A program made the position numbers and the translations under genes. From assembly GCA_002811645.1 (NCBI GenBank), contig PDIP01000005.1, positions 10,127 to 55,534 on the forward strand: a stretch of DNA of 45,408 bases. The letters are read 5' to 3'. Below, in pieces: positions 1 to 10,105 of the stretch. The notes beneath the pieces are model-generated. The model saw nothing but the letters and a program-made list of their open reading frames with translations, made no database searches and had not been told where the DNA came from. The stretch is from Corallochytrium limacisporum. Lineage: Eukaryota; Opisthokonta. How positions within the stretch are numbered: position 1 is the stretch's first letter; the number at the start of each line of letters is the position of its first letter.

Positions 1-701
1 CCCCCCCCCAAAGAAAATATCTTACGCAGTTACCACCCGGTAACTCGCCCAGGGAAATTTCAGAAGTTTGAAAATTGAATTTTTGCGCGAGAGAGAGAGA
101 GAGAGAGAGAGTGAGTGAGTGAAATAAAACTAAATCACCCTCCTCCCTTGCCCCGCAACTGCACTCGTACGTTAGCCACTCCTTCCTGCTCAAGGGCGTG
201 CATTTCCCTTCCCCCCCCTTTGGTTTGACCAGTGTGGGTTTCTTCTGGGGAGAGTTTGCCGTGTGCACGCACAGTCACGTAATACGCACACACTCACACT
301 CACACACATACACAGTCTCTCTTATGCCCGTCTGAAGGACACAAGGTGGCACACACACACACAATAGTGTCCATGTTCTTCGCGTCCGCGCACATCGTTT
401 CGGACACGCGTAACCACCGCGTTTGGTCGAAGTTTGAGTTTCAAAAGGGCGCACGGTTACTAACGTGATCGTGGTACTTGAGGCCGATAAATGTGCACGG
501 ATTATACATATAGTAAAATACCTGAACATGATATGAAGTGAAATATCGGATAGGTGTGGGATGTGTCGAACAAACATTGCCCTTATTTATTCAGCGGAAA
601 CCTTTAACGCCGCCCTGTAGGCACGCCGTTCGGAGTGTTCTTAGGAAAGCCAAGTTAGTCCAACCGCTCACTAGCAAGCAATCTCGTAACGTGGCACAAA
701 T
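1..701. other. 5' flank of the DGAT2-like gene, no gene seen
   Basis: No convincing coding region. The segment opens with a run of C, has a GA tract at about 89-111 running into GTGA units, and a CA-rich stretch at about 284-362. The last few hundred bases presumably hold the promoter and 5' UTR of the acyltransferase gene. No TATA-like element stands out. Confidence 0.6.
89..121. repeat. GA microsatellite with GTGA units
   Basis: A run of GA dinucleotides changes into GTGA repeats at its 3' edge. It lies in the 5' flank of the acyltransferase gene. Confidence 0.9.
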
Positions 702-2024
702 ATGACGACCACGCCCAGCGGTCGTCTGTCACGGGCCCAGTCACTTTCAAGCACTGGAACCTGGGAACCCAACACCAAAACCATGGCAGAACACAAGGCT
801 GCGTCCTGTGGGGACATGAGTGAGTCCGACTCTGCCTACGCATCCATGATTGAGAGTGAAAGTGAGGTCCTGGACACCACGTCGTCTCTCAGCAGCTCTC
901 GAATCTCTTTAGGATCTCTAAACACCTCAGCGGAGAATCTTCCGCAGCAGAAAGCGGCACGTTTGGTCCGCAAGAGGAGTCTCATTAATGAGACCATCGA
1001 AGAGACAGCAACCGAGACAGAGAGCACAGACGCCGATACCGGCAAGGTTGTTCTTACCTTTCTCGAGGAAGTGATCGCAGTCTCACTTTGTGTCTTCTGC
1101 GTGAGCTGTGCCGTACCGTTTCATGTAGTGTATTTCAGCTGGACCGCTCTCGGACTGGAATTAAGCCTGGCCCTGGCTCTGCTCTACGCCTTCCACATCG
1201 TCACCGACCGCACGCCAGCCAACGGCCACGGCCGTAAGAACGAATGGTTCATGAACTCCACGCCGTGGCACTGTCTATGTAAGTACTTTCCAATCCAACT
1301 TGATTCCGAGTTGGGACCCCTACCTGAGGATAGCGCCCTGAGTCCGTACAGCAAGGATCAGTATGTCTTTGCCTTCCATCCGCATGGCGTTGTGCCCGTA
1401 CACGTTGTCAGCGGGGCCCTTAGTCCTGCGGCAGGCATCAAACGCTACTTCCCTAAGGCAAATATGCGCCTTATCACTGTGGCATTCAACTTCTTCCTGC
1501 CTGTCTGGCGCGAACTGTACTTGGCTTTTGGCCTCGTCACGTCGAGTATGGAGAGCGCGAGGAACGTACTCTCTGTGGGCAATTCCCTGGCCGTCCTGCC
1601 CGGTGGCATTGCGGAGATGTGCATGTCTCGGCCGGACCGAGAACAACTCTATCTCAGCCGTCGTCGGGGTTTCATTCGCCTCGCCATGCAACACGGTCGT
1701 GATATTGTACCCGTTTATTGCTTTGGTGGCAACCGTATTATCGGCATGGTCACCACGGGCATATGGGGTGCCCTCAACGACTGGCTGCAGACCAAGTACC
1801 AACTCATCATCCCAATTCCGTATGGCCGTTGGAACCTGATCGTTCCACGTAAGCATCCGATTACGTTTGTGTTTGGAGAGCCCCTGGTCGTGCCCAATTG
1901 CGACAATCCGACGCCAGAAATGGTACAGCACTACCACCAATTGTACATGAAGCGCCTGGAACGCTTGTACTACCAATTCCGTGACCAGTATGGGGATCCT
2001 AGCTGCGACTTGGAGATTATGTAA
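702..2024 (+). CDS. DGAT2: diacylglycerol/monoacylglycerol O-acyltransferase, DGAT2 family
   Basis: A 440-residue protein with the DGAT2/MOGAT signature. It has HPHG at residues 226-229 (context FAFHPHGVVPV), LPGG at 299-302 and the RRRGFIRLA segment at about 320-328. Residues 120-165 form the hydrophobic membrane hairpin that precedes the catalytic domain in this family. Family knowledge: these ER and lipid-droplet enzymes transfer an acyl group from acyl-CoA to mono- or diacylglycerol and make storage triacylglycerol. Residues 1-115 are a Ser/Thr/Glu-rich extension longer than in typical DGAT2, probably a regulatory cytosolic tail. The start is the first ATG of the frame; a second in-frame Met at residue 28 is possible. 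The gene is single-exon and converges on the RING gene 207 bp downstream. Substrate choice (DGAT or MGAT) cannot be read from sequence. Confidence 0.93.
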   Translation: MTTTPSGRLSRAQSLSSTGTWEPNTKTMAEHKAASCGDMSESDSAYASMIESESEVLDTTSSLSSSRISLGSLNTSAENLPQQKAARLVRKRSLINETIEETATETESTDADTGKVVLTFLEEVIAVSLCVFCVSCAVPFHVVYFSWTALGLELSLALALLYAFHIVTDRTPANGHGRKNEWFMNSTPWHCLCKYFPIQLDSELGPLPEDSALSPYSKDQYVFAFHPHGVVPVHVVSGALSPAAGIKRYFPKANMRLITVAFNFFLPVWRELYLAFGLVTSSMESARNVLSVGNSLAVLPGGIAEMCMSRPDREQLYLSRRRGFIRLAMQHGRDIVPVYCFGGNRIIGMVTTGIWGALNDWLQTKYQLIIPIPYGRWNLIVPRKHPITFVFGEPLVVPNCDNPTPEMVQHYHQLYMKRLERLYYQFRDQYGDPSCDLEIM

Positions 2025-2078
2025 GAGAGTTAGAAAGCGAAACAGAAAACACTGATGTACTCGCACAGAGTTACACGC

Positions 2079-2084
2079 AATAAA
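2079..2084 (+). terminator. polyadenylation signal of the DGAT2-like gene
   Basis: AATAAA lies 55 bp after the stop codon, inside the 207 bp spacer between two convergent genes. Confidence 0.6.
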
Positions 2085-2231
2085 TTTAGTAAAGGCATCG
2101 GCAATGCCTGTTCGTAACGTTGGAAAACAACATAGAAAGCGAATGTAGTAGTTGGTGTAAAGCAAGTAAAAAGAGTGGAGTGCAATTTTGGACAGATGCG
2201 GCAAGTAGCTTTGACCATGGTGTACAATCCA

Positions 2232-3326
2232 TCAGTAGCAGACAATGGACTCCGTTACTTCCCTACGACATATCGGGCACTGGTGGCATGGCGGTGCCGA
2301 AGGATGGTCCGACGCAGCCCTGCGTCTCAGACCTGCATCACACTGCTGACAGACCACGAGGTGGCCGCAGCCGTACACGACACTGCGACGATAATTCATG
2401 CACACTACACACAGAGAACGGTCAGTCACGGCCTCCAACCGGTCGGACAGAAGCAAGAGTTCACGGTCCTTATCGGCCAGAAGCTCACGGAGGTCGTCGA
2501 GATCCGTTTGGAGGCCCTCCCGCTCCGTTTCGGCGCGGTGGTACAGCTCGCGGTAGAGCCGAGACTGCGCAATGAAATCTGGCCCAACCCTGCGTTGCTG
2601 GTGCCGACGGTGCGCTGTGGTTGCAGAGTTGGCGTTGCGTTTGCCAGCGGCTTTGGTAGAGGATGCGCGGTAGCAGTCAGAATGGTCGAGGCAGGAAGCG
2701 GGGAAGAGCAGGCCCGGACGATGGACTACTGCCTGGCACCCGTCGTAGAGCACACGTTTCAAAAATTCTGCATCGCTCTTGTACATTTCAGCAGCGACTT
2801 CAGAGCTGGCGGTAGCAATGCCAAGGGACTGTTCCCTGGTGCCATCCATTGACAGCGCAGGCTCACACTGCAGCGACTCCTTGGACGCTGTCATCAGACC
2901 CAGGAGAGTCAGGTTCATTACCAGCATCTGAGTACCTCCAAAGACCTTCAGACCCAGGCGGCTCTGACAGGCCTGGAGCGCAGGAAAATTACGGAACGCG
3001 TTCAATAACAGTCGACTGTTGAGAATAGACGCCTGATCCATACTAGATCCACCCACCTTGGTCAGCCAAGAGCCGTTAAACAACGACCGACTCTGTGCCA
3101 AGACCTGGGAAGAGGGGGATCGGGCCACAACGCTCTCCCGCAAACTCAGGGGCACATTGTTCCTAGTATGGGCCTTTATCTGGCCTATTTTATTCGCGGT
3201 AATCGGTGCATTACGACTGCCTGCTGCGGCTTGGCGCTGCAGCTGCGTTATTACGGCCGCCACGGTACGCCGGAACCCTCCGGCTGGCCATGGCGGCCCA
3301 CCCGCTCGGGTAATCCACCGGAGCAT
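2232..3326 (-). CDS. RING-finger protein, probable E3 ubiquitin ligase
   Basis: A 364-residue protein ending in a C3HC4 RING. The probable zinc ligands are C306, C309, C320, H322, C326, C329, C350 and C353, in the order CVVC, CGH, CQQC and CPIC. The RING is at the extreme C-terminus and ends with a hydrophobic tail (IVCY), as in IAP- and BOI-type ligases. A short charged coiled coil (about 265-300) precedes it. The N-terminal 250 residues match nothing I recognise; about 115-145 is moderately hydrophobic. Family knowledge: such proteins pass ubiquitin from an E2 to a substrate. The substrate is unknown. The start is the first ATG of the frame. The gene converges on the acyltransferase gene, and a C21G7 tract lies about 213 bp upstream of its start. 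Confidence 0.85.
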   Translation of the reverse strand: MLRWITRAGGPPWPAGGFRRTVAAVITQLQRQAAAGSRNAPITANKIGQIKAHTRNNVPLSLRESVVARSPSSQVLAQSRSLFNGSWLTKVGGSSMDQASILNSRLLLNAFRNFPALQACQSRLGLKVFGGTQMLVMNLTLLGLMTASKESLQCEPALSMDGTREQSLGIATASSEVAAEMYKSDAEFLKRVLYDGCQAVVHRPGLLFPASCLDHSDCYRASSTKAAGKRNANSATTAHRRHQQRRVGPDFIAQSRLYRELYHRAETEREGLQTDLDDLRELLADKDRELLLLSDRLEAVTDRSLCVVCMNYRRSVVYGCGHLVVCQQCDAGLRRRAASDHPSAPPCHQCPICRREVTESIVCY

Positions 3327-3745
3327 TTTGCTCTTTTTCAGCCTACAAGCTTTTCTTTCTAGGCCTTAACCGGGGTTTTCCATTCCATCCGATAAGATTC
3401 CAGTATGATTTTGAGGTCAGTGGACGCTACAGGAGGAGCTCAAATAGCTTCCTTGGAAGGAGCGCCGCTGAGACCCTCTGCCGAACTGTCCTAACCGGGA
3501 CCACTTCCCCACCCTCTTCACTGGTCTTCCCCCTGTTTCCCCCCCCCCCCCCCCCCCCCGGGGGGGAGTCTTTGCCGGCCTTCGATCGGGCTGCGCGCTT
3601 AGGCTCAGTTTGCCTCCGCGTTCGGACTCTCCCCCGGCCGCGGGGTTGGGGGGCGGAACAGACGGGCATACCATTCTCAAACAGGTGCAAGAATCTAGGT
3701 TGTATTTGGTACATTTCTCCTTCGTAAAGGGCTTTATAGACGATC
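3327..3745. other. spacer between the RING gene 5' end and the Brr2 3' end
   Basis: No gene. It contains the longest C-then-G tract of the window (3539-3566) and a GC-rich stretch. It must serve as promoter region for the RING gene and 3' flank for the Brr2 gene. Short open frames here run through the homopolymer and are not credible. Confidence 0.6.
3539..3566. repeat. C21G7 tract
   Basis: Twenty-one C are followed directly by seven G. This is one of a set of C-then-G tracts found only in the spacers of this window. It lies about 213 bp upstream of the RING gene start. Confidence 0.9.
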
Positions 3746-6700
3746 TTATGAAAAGTCTTCTTGTTTAAGTAGGCCTTCCTTCTTGTGGTCTCGCCTTAAC
3801 TCTTGGTCGCAACCCAGGTAATCACGGGCAATGACATAGACCGTGGGGTTGATGGCCACTTTATCGGCGGGGAAGGGGAAGGTCAATTGGGCCACGACTT
3901 CGAGTACAGCTTCGTCTTCCGCCAAGGAATGGGGAGAGGATGGCTCAGCATATCTTGCTATCTTCCCGAGTTGCCTGGCAGTGCCGTACTTGATGGCGTA
4001 TAGCTCGTCCATCTCTGCGTCTGCAAGAACAATCCACCACCGCTCGACCATACCGTTGTCGCCCGTTGGCAGGGGATTCTTCGGATAGCGTGGAGCGAGC
4101 ACAGGACCTAAGTCCGCGTCCTCGTCCTTCACAATACGCACAGCAGCCCTTACGACTCCCTTTTTGGAGCTATCGTAGGTGACATCAATATCTAAAGAAG
4201 GATAGCGATTGCAAAACTCGGCAATGTCCTCGATTACTGAGTCACGACCGCGCGGCTCCGATTTAGGGGCCCAAGTTGCAAACAGAGCATCACGTGCGTC
4301 TTCCTCGGCCTCGATGAGGTCATAGATGGTGGTAATGCCGACCTTCTTAGACATGGCTACCATTGTATCGTCCGCGTATGGCAATTGCAGCAGGAGAGAT
4401 CCCTTTGGCTGCACCGCTTGGACCAGGCACTTACACAAATCCATGGCAGCCAAGGTTGCTTTAAGGACCGCTTTGGACGCAAGTACGTCCACAGCAGCGT
4501 GCAGGAGACGCATAGCAATCGGCAGAATGCACCGTAGATCGTGCTGGAGTGGTTCTGTCATTGCGTCCAGATCCGTCTTATGCGACTGTCCTGCCAGAGC
4601 GCGGATCATATGAGCTTGTAGAAGACAGTTCACCTTAACATGGGGCTGCAAAAGCTTCTTGCCAGCCGCCTCTAAAGGGTAGAATGTGTGTTGAGCGAGG
4701 CGTGAGAGCGGTACCTGGTCGGTATTTCGAATGGGCAACGAGTCAAATTCGGACGCGCGGCAGACGACCTCGAGAATGGCACGCATGCGACTCTCCTGCG
4801 TCAGAGATCGTCCAAACAATTCGATCGTACTCACACTGACATTGTACTGGTCTGCAATCCAGCCAAAGTTCAGGCTCGATACACTCTCACCGCCATCATC
4901 TTCCTTCATTGTATCCTTGTCGTCCTCCTCTTCCTTGACGACCGAAGTGATGCATTCAGCCTCCTCCAGAACCTCAAAGGATCCCTGGACCAAATCCGTG
5001 AGGCCCCTGCTCACATCCTCGACACTCACTTTTGCCAGGCCATAAAAGTTGGGATTGCGCAGCAATCGACGGTAGTAGTACGTCCAGGTCATAAGGTCAA
5101 CGGCGTCTTGTTTGTTGGTAATTGTGCGCCGTCGGATTTCAGCGTTGAAATAGTCATCAATGTTGCGATCGAGGCAGCTCTCCATGGCCAATGGATCCTT
5201 GAGAAACTTGCTGTAGTATGCCTGCAACTGGTGACCACAATAGACAACAAAACGAGGTCGCCGCTCACCAGATGGAGCTGTCGCAATAGCAAGTGCACGC
5301 AAGAGCGTGGTCATCGGGTACTCCCCATAGCTGTGGGACACTCCGTCGTATCGTACTGTGTCCAGAAGAAGAACTAGCCCTGCGGTCAGCGACTTGGGCA
5401 GGCAGTGCAAATACGCGGTTGTGACAATGACCACCGCCAGGCGGTTGTAATCACGCAAGAAGACTTTCCGTTGAGCAATAGATGAATGTGCATCCAGGAT
5501 CATGATGCCACACTGGTAGGCACGAGCAACACGAGGATCCAGAGCTTCTTCTTGAAGCGGGGGCCATTTCTTTTCGTCCCGGGCTGGTAGCAGTTCCAAA
5601 TTCAAGTCAACGCTTTCCGACAGATCAAAAAGCGTTTCTGCAAAGTCCACCGCGGCGGTCGGATCAGGTAACACTGCCACTGCCAGCGACTGTGAAGACT
5701 GTCGGTGTTTGCGTATCAGATGGAACGCCTCACGGCGTACATTAGCCCATCGCTGTCCGAAGGGGCTTCCTTTGAGCGCTCTCACATCGACCTCGACCGC
5801 GCCCACAGCGGACTCCACATCTCGCGGGTGGAACATAAAGGACATGGACTTCCGCACACCAAGCCAATTGGCCAAGTCTCGATGGGGGCCAATCGAATGC
5901 CCCATGGCAATGATACGGGAAGGTTTCTCCACTTGCTCAGAAATCACTCGCATTCTACTCATGAGCATTTCGTATTTTGCACCGATTGATGGGCAAGGTA
6001 ACCGGAATGAAGACACCTCAGTTTCGTCCTCGAGCATGTGAATGTCATCAAAGACAAACAATGGAACTTCACGCAGTCGACTTTGTTTAGAACGCCAAGA
6101 TCGACTGATTTTTTCCCACTTCACCGGCTCAGTGACAAGTAGATCCGATTTCTCCCATTTCGTCCAATCATCGGACTCTTTGTGAAGGGCAATAGCAATG
6201 GATTCAGAGCGGGCAATGCTTGCATTTGCATCCATCAGCTCCTCCCACACAGCAAGAGCCAAGTCCTGATTGCCAGCAACATAGACACAAGGTACCTTTT
6301 TGCCGTCGACCATGCTCTTAATGCAGTTGATAATCGCGAGCTCCGCCAGCAACGTCTTTCCCGTATTGGAAGGCGCACTCACGAGAACATTCTCTGTCCC
6401 ATTGATCACAGCATCGAAGACTTGTACCTGCACGGGAGTGAACTCGGTCACTTTGCGATGTTTTAAGGAATCGGTCCACGTTGGGAATGAGGACTCAAAT
6501 TCAGCCACCGGTTTCGCCTGCGCCCGAAGCTCCGTGGGTTGCGAAAAGGCAGATGGCACGGACAAGTTCCTGAAGCTCAGCGACGTCACAGATTCACATC
6601 CAATCCACTGATCAGCAACAACCCGTAGGTAGTAGCACGGGGCCACGGGGTCTGACAAGGGCACAAAGAGATCCACATTGTGTTCTTCGTGCACCAAATC

Positions 6701-9700
6701 CTTGTACAGAATGAAGGTGTCGTAAGCTAGAATCTCCTCGCCGTTTGTGTCTTCGATTAGTATCCAAAACATCAGTGCTTGGCCATGAATCTCGTCATCC
6801 CAGATGAAGTCCGGAGCAACCGTGATGTCAATTTTGATCAAAGACCGCGAGATCGGACTCAGATTGGCACTAACATTAAGCTTTGGAAAACGCTTTAAGG
6901 CGCCATGAATCACCTTTCCATCCTTTTGGTTGCGCATCAGGTCACCAATTTGGCTCGCATCGAGCTCGAATAGGGAGCTCCAGGGAAAATCCTTGCGCTC
7001 CAGTCTGGACAGCATGTCATCAGTCAGGAATTTCTGCTGAACCACAGCCATCTGTCTCAAGGGCAGTTTAGCCGTCCACTGTCTACGGTTCACCATTTTG
7101 CAGTAACTCAGACACTTCGCTGCACTCTGTGCCCATCCCTTGGCCAGACATACTTCGTACATGGCACGCATGAGACGGCCCGCACTCTGCGAAATATATA
7201 CCATGTCAGCAGTCAGAGCGTAGGCATCTTGCATGGGCAACTGAGAAATGTATGTCTGCAATAGGACATTGACTTTCGCACTGCTATCGGTAGCGGCCTC
7301 GCGGATGGGCACGGGTACTCTTTCTACCAGGCGGGTCATCTCCAGACTTTCTTCTTGGCGAACATTCAGATTTCTAAATTCACTACTGAGACTGAAGCAT
7401 TTCAAGACGTCAATGTCTGTCATATACGACTCAAGAAGCTGGTTGTAGGTTTGCATGGTCTTGACGGAGCAGTAGTATTGACTTGCAACATGCCCGAGTT
7501 TTGTGGCTATCATAGTACCATCCGAAACAGCATACTCAATCAAATCTGCATGTTCCAACAGTGTTGCGGCCGCATGAATCAGCTCTTCCTTGCGACGCCG
7601 GACCATCTCGTGAAGTTTTGCTGAGGTGACATCTGCGTCGATGCCATATAGCCGTGGATTGCGATGCAAGCGCACGCTCAGATATGTATAATCTAGCCAT
7701 TCCACCCCCGATTTTGTTGTGTCAACTGTACCGGACACAATTTCAGCAAGCAGAAGCTCCGGTAGTCTTGAAATCAGTTGAGACTCGATGGGCAGCTGTT
7801 CGTTAAGCAGTGACAAGTAGTATTGAAGGTCTTCTACCTGCGTAATCACAATGCCAAGACCCGTGGTATCGTATTGCGGACGCCCTGCACGTCCAATCAT
7901 TTGCATGAGATCGAGGGGGCTTAGTTCAGTCCAATCACCCTTCTCGGGACTGTAGACTTGTGTTCCTTTGATGATCACCGCATGAGCGGGTAAGTTCACA
8001 CCCCAGGCAAGAGTCGAGGTGGACACGAGAACTTTAAGGTGCCCGTCTGCAAACAGACTTTCGACGAGATGACGGTCATCACGCTTCAATCCAGCATGGT
8101 GGATACCAAAGCCGAAGGTCATGATCTCTGCCAGCTGCTTGCTATGCACAGAGCTCAATTCGCTGCGAAGGATGCGCGACGAGGCGGACTCCTCGGGTGC
8201 AAATTGACCCACGGTTGTTTGCTCAGCAGCCTTGCTGATCAGATACTTCGCCGTTTTGTACGTATCCTTGCGGCTGTGCACAAAGATAATAACCTGATTC
8301 TGTTCTGTAAGTACTTGTTCTGCAACTTTTGTGTAGCATATGTCATTGGCTATGGTGATCCGTTTGACAGGACTGCGATCATTGACACCAATAAAGCTCT
8401 GTTCCAGGGGAACGGGACGATGCTCGGGCCCAAAAATGAACAGGTCGTCTTTGTGGACTTTCATAAATTCAGCTACGTTGCCAGCATTTGGAAGGGTAGC
8501 AGAAAGGCCGACAATACGTGTATCAATCAGCTCGCTCCTGGTTCGTAAAGTTCTTGCAATGATTGCTTCAAGGACAGGGCCTCGATCATCATGTAAGAGA
8601 TGAATTTCGTCAATGATCAGGAGCTTTGTGTTCCGCACCGTGCCACGATCTGTGCCCTGCCTTGTGATAATATCCCACTTCTCCGGAGTGCACACTAGTA
8701 CGTGGGCTGCATCAATTCTTTGCCTGGACACATTGACATCACCTGTCAATTCCTCTACAACGATGCCATAGGTATCAGTGAGCCGATTGGACAAATTACC
8801 CACGACTTCAGTGACGAGAGACTTCATCGGCGCAATGTAGACAAGCTTCAGCATCGAGCTATCCTTGACCCTCCAGACGGCCTCCTCGTCAGATCCATTT
8901 GCAGGAATCTGTTTGACTAGATACCCGCTCAAGGCATTTAGGATTGTCAGCATCGCAACGTTTGTCTTGCCAGCACCCGTCGGCGCGCAAATTAGGAGAT
9001 TGGAATTACTCTGAAAGGCTGCCTTGTACACTGTTGACTGCAGTCTGTTCAACTCTTTCACATTGGGAAAGCCACCGCGGGCCCAGTCCGGCAGAGCCTC
9101 AATCGGAACTCTGGCTTCTATCACCCCCTTGGCGTCCCGTGTCGGTGCCGGCACAGTGACTTCGACGTGAGTCTTCCTCTGCTGGCGCTCGGATCCCTTC
9201 GGCAATGTAACGCTCCTATTGCTCATGAATCTGGCTCCCTCCTTGAAGACATAGTTGTCCAATTTGAGCAATGGGGGAGGCCACGAGCTCTCTGTGGCCA
9301 GACCATCACCAGCATTTGATGTCTTCCTTGTTGACAATGCAAACCGTGTTGTGTCTTCTAGAATGGTAGGCCCATCCTCATTGTCAGACTCTTCAATGCT
9401 TTCAGAGTCGGTTTCGACTACGTCAGTTCTTAGAGCTTCGACTCCTGCGTCTAGATCATCATCATTGTCTCTTCTGGCCGCGCGTTGACCATCTTCGTCC
9501 TCGTCGTCGAACGTTATGGCCACGATTTCATCTTCTCCGCCTTTGTCTTCATCAGACTCACGTCTCGCGTGCACTTCCGTATAGTCGCTTAACCGTGTGG
9601 TGAGTTGATAAAGTTGATTGAATTGATCATCGTCCACGGGCCCAATGATCTCACGCAATTGCCCCATTTTCGTTTTCATATTGGTTGTGACATTCCGCAG

Positions 9701-10105
9701 AATATGTAAGGCTTCCTCGGTAGCTGCCGCAAGAACGTCGCGGGGCTGATCGTTGAATCTTTTGGCCAGCTCGCTCACAAAGACGCTCCATACCTGAGCT
9801 GTCGCGTCTGACTGGGGCTCATAAGATACCTCTAAGGATGCATGTGTTTCCACTTTATTCCTGTGATTCTTCTGTGATGCTTTGCTTGAAGCACCCGAGG
9901 CAGCTGGTTTCGACCGTGTTTCTTCATCTTTGACCTGCAATTGTGGTGGCCGTGTCTTGTGTACTCGATCGCCCATGCGCCCAGGGAGACGACCAGCCAG
10001 AGACAGTGCCTCTCCCGTCAGGACAACGTCTGGATCAGTGACATTCATGTCTTGTTTGCCCGGCATTTGCGCCGTCTTCTTGGTGCCGGCAGCTTTCTTT
10101 TCCAT
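3746..10105 (-). CDS. BRR2: U5 snRNP RNA helicase Brr2 (SNRNP200), Ski2-like
   Basis: A 2119-residue, single-exon protein with two helicase-Sec63 cassettes. The N-terminal segment around residues 31-54 (GEALSLAG, RMGD, TRPP) matches the Brr2 plug region and separates it from ASCC3/Slh1. The active cassette has Walker A CAPTGAGKT (373-381), DEIHLLHDD (489-497) and QMIGRAGRPQYD (725-736). The second cassette starts at APSNTGKT (about 1234-1241), has DDIH (1343-1346), and its motif VI is degraded beyond recognition. Family knowledge: Brr2 unwinds U4/U6 snRNA to activate the spliceosome, and only the first cassette is an active helicase while the second regulates it. Acidic low-complexity sequence fills about 180-250. 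The N-terminus is shorter than in human (Walker A near 373 rather than about 504). A spliceosome helicase in an intronless gene also implies that introns exist elsewhere in this genome. Confidence 0.96.
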   Translation of the reverse strand: MEKKAAGTKKTAQMPGKQDMNVTDPDVVLTGEALSLAGRLPGRMGDRVHKTRPPQLQVKDEETRSKPAASGASSKASQKNHRNKVETHASLEVSYEPQSDATAQVWSVFVSELAKRFNDQPRDVLAAATEEALHILRNVTTNMKTKMGQLREIIGPVDDDQFNQLYQLTTRLSDYTEVHARRESDEDKGGEDEIVAITFDDEDEDGQRAARRDNDDDLDAGVEALRTDVVETDSESIEESDNEDGPTILEDTTRFALSTRKTSNAGDGLATESSWPPPLLKLDNYVFKEGARFMSNRSVTLPKGSERQQRKTHVEVTVPAPTRDAKGVIEARVPIEALPDWARGGFPNVKELNRLQSTVYKAAFQSNSNLLICAPTGAGKTNVAMLTILNALSGYLVKQIPANGSDEEAVWRVKDSSMLKLVYIAPMKSLVTEVVGNLSNRLTDTYGIVVEELTGDVNVSRQRIDAAHVLVCTPEKWDIITRQGTDRGTVRNTKLLIIDEIHLLHDDRGPVLEAIIARTLRTRSELIDTRIVGLSATLPNAGNVAEFMKVHKDDLFIFGPEHRPVPLEQSFIGVNDRSPVKRITIANDICYTKVAEQVLTEQNQVIIFVHSRKDTYKTAKYLISKAAEQTTVGQFAPEESASSRILRSELSSVHSKQLAEIMTFGFGIHHAGLKRDDRHLVESLFADGHLKVLVSTSTLAWGVNLPAHAVIIKGTQVYSPEKGDWTELSPLDLMQMIGRAGRPQYDTTGLGIVITQVEDLQYYLSLLNEQLPIESQLISRLPELLLAEIVSGTVDTTKSGVEWLDYTYLSVRLHRNPRLYGIDADVTSAKLHEMVRRRKEELIHAAATLLEHADLIEYAVSDGTMIATKLGHVASQYYCSVKTMQTYNQLLESYMTDIDVLKCFSLSSEFRNLNVRQEESLEMTRLVERVPVPIREAATDSSAKVNVLLQTYISQLPMQDAYALTADMVYISQSAGRLMRAMYEVCLAKGWAQSAAKCLSYCKMVNRRQWTAKLPLRQMAVVQQKFLTDDMLSRLERKDFPWSSLFELDASQIGDLMRNQKDGKVIHGALKRFPKLNVSANLSPISRSLIKIDITVAPDFIWDDEIHGQALMFWILIEDTNGEEILAYDTFILYKDLVHEEHNVDLFVPLSDPVAPCYYLRVVADQWIGCESVTSLSFRNLSVPSAFSQPTELRAQAKPVAEFESSFPTWTDSLKHRKVTEFTPVQVQVFDAVINGTENVLVSAPSNTGKTLLAELAIINCIKSMVDGKKVPCVYVAGNQDLALAVWEELMDANASIARSESIAIALHKESDDWTKWEKSDLLVTEPVKWEKISRSWRSKQSRLREVPLFVFDDIHMLEDETEVSSFRLPCPSIGAKYEMLMSRMRVISEQVEKPSRIIAMGHSIGPHRDLANWLGVRKSMSFMFHPRDVESAVGAVEVDVRALKGSPFGQRWANVRREAFHLIRKHRQSSQSLAVAVLPDPTAAVDFAETLFDLSESVDLNLELLPARDEKKWPPLQEEALDPRVARAYQCGIMILDAHSSIAQRKVFLRDYNRLAVVIVTTAYLHCLPKSLTAGLVLLLDTVRYDGVSHSYGEYPMTTLLRALAIATAPSGERRPRFVVYCGHQLQAYYSKFLKDPLAMESCLDRNIDDYFNAEIRRRTITNKQDAVDLMTWTYYYRRLLRNPNFYGLAKVSVEDVSRGLTDLVQGSFEVLEEAECITSVVKEEEDDKDTMKEDDGGESVSSLNFGWIADQYNVSVSTIELFGRSLTQESRMRAILEVVCRASEFDSLPIRNTDQVPLSRLAQHTFYPLEAAGKKLLQPHVKVNCLLQAHMIRALAGQSHKTDLDAMTEPLQHDLRCILPIAMRLLHAAVDVLASKAVLKATLAAMDLCKCLVQAVQPKGSLLLQLPYADDTMVAMSKKVGITTIYDLIEAEEDARDALFATWAPKSEPRGRDSVIEDIAEFCNRYPSLDIDVTYDSSKKGVVRAAVRIVKDEDADLGPVLAPRYPKNPLPTGDNGMVERWWIVLADAEMDELYAIKYGTARQLGKIARYAEPSSPHSLAEDEAVLEVVAQLTFPFPADKVAINPTVYVIARDYLGCDQELRRDHKKEGLLKQEDFS

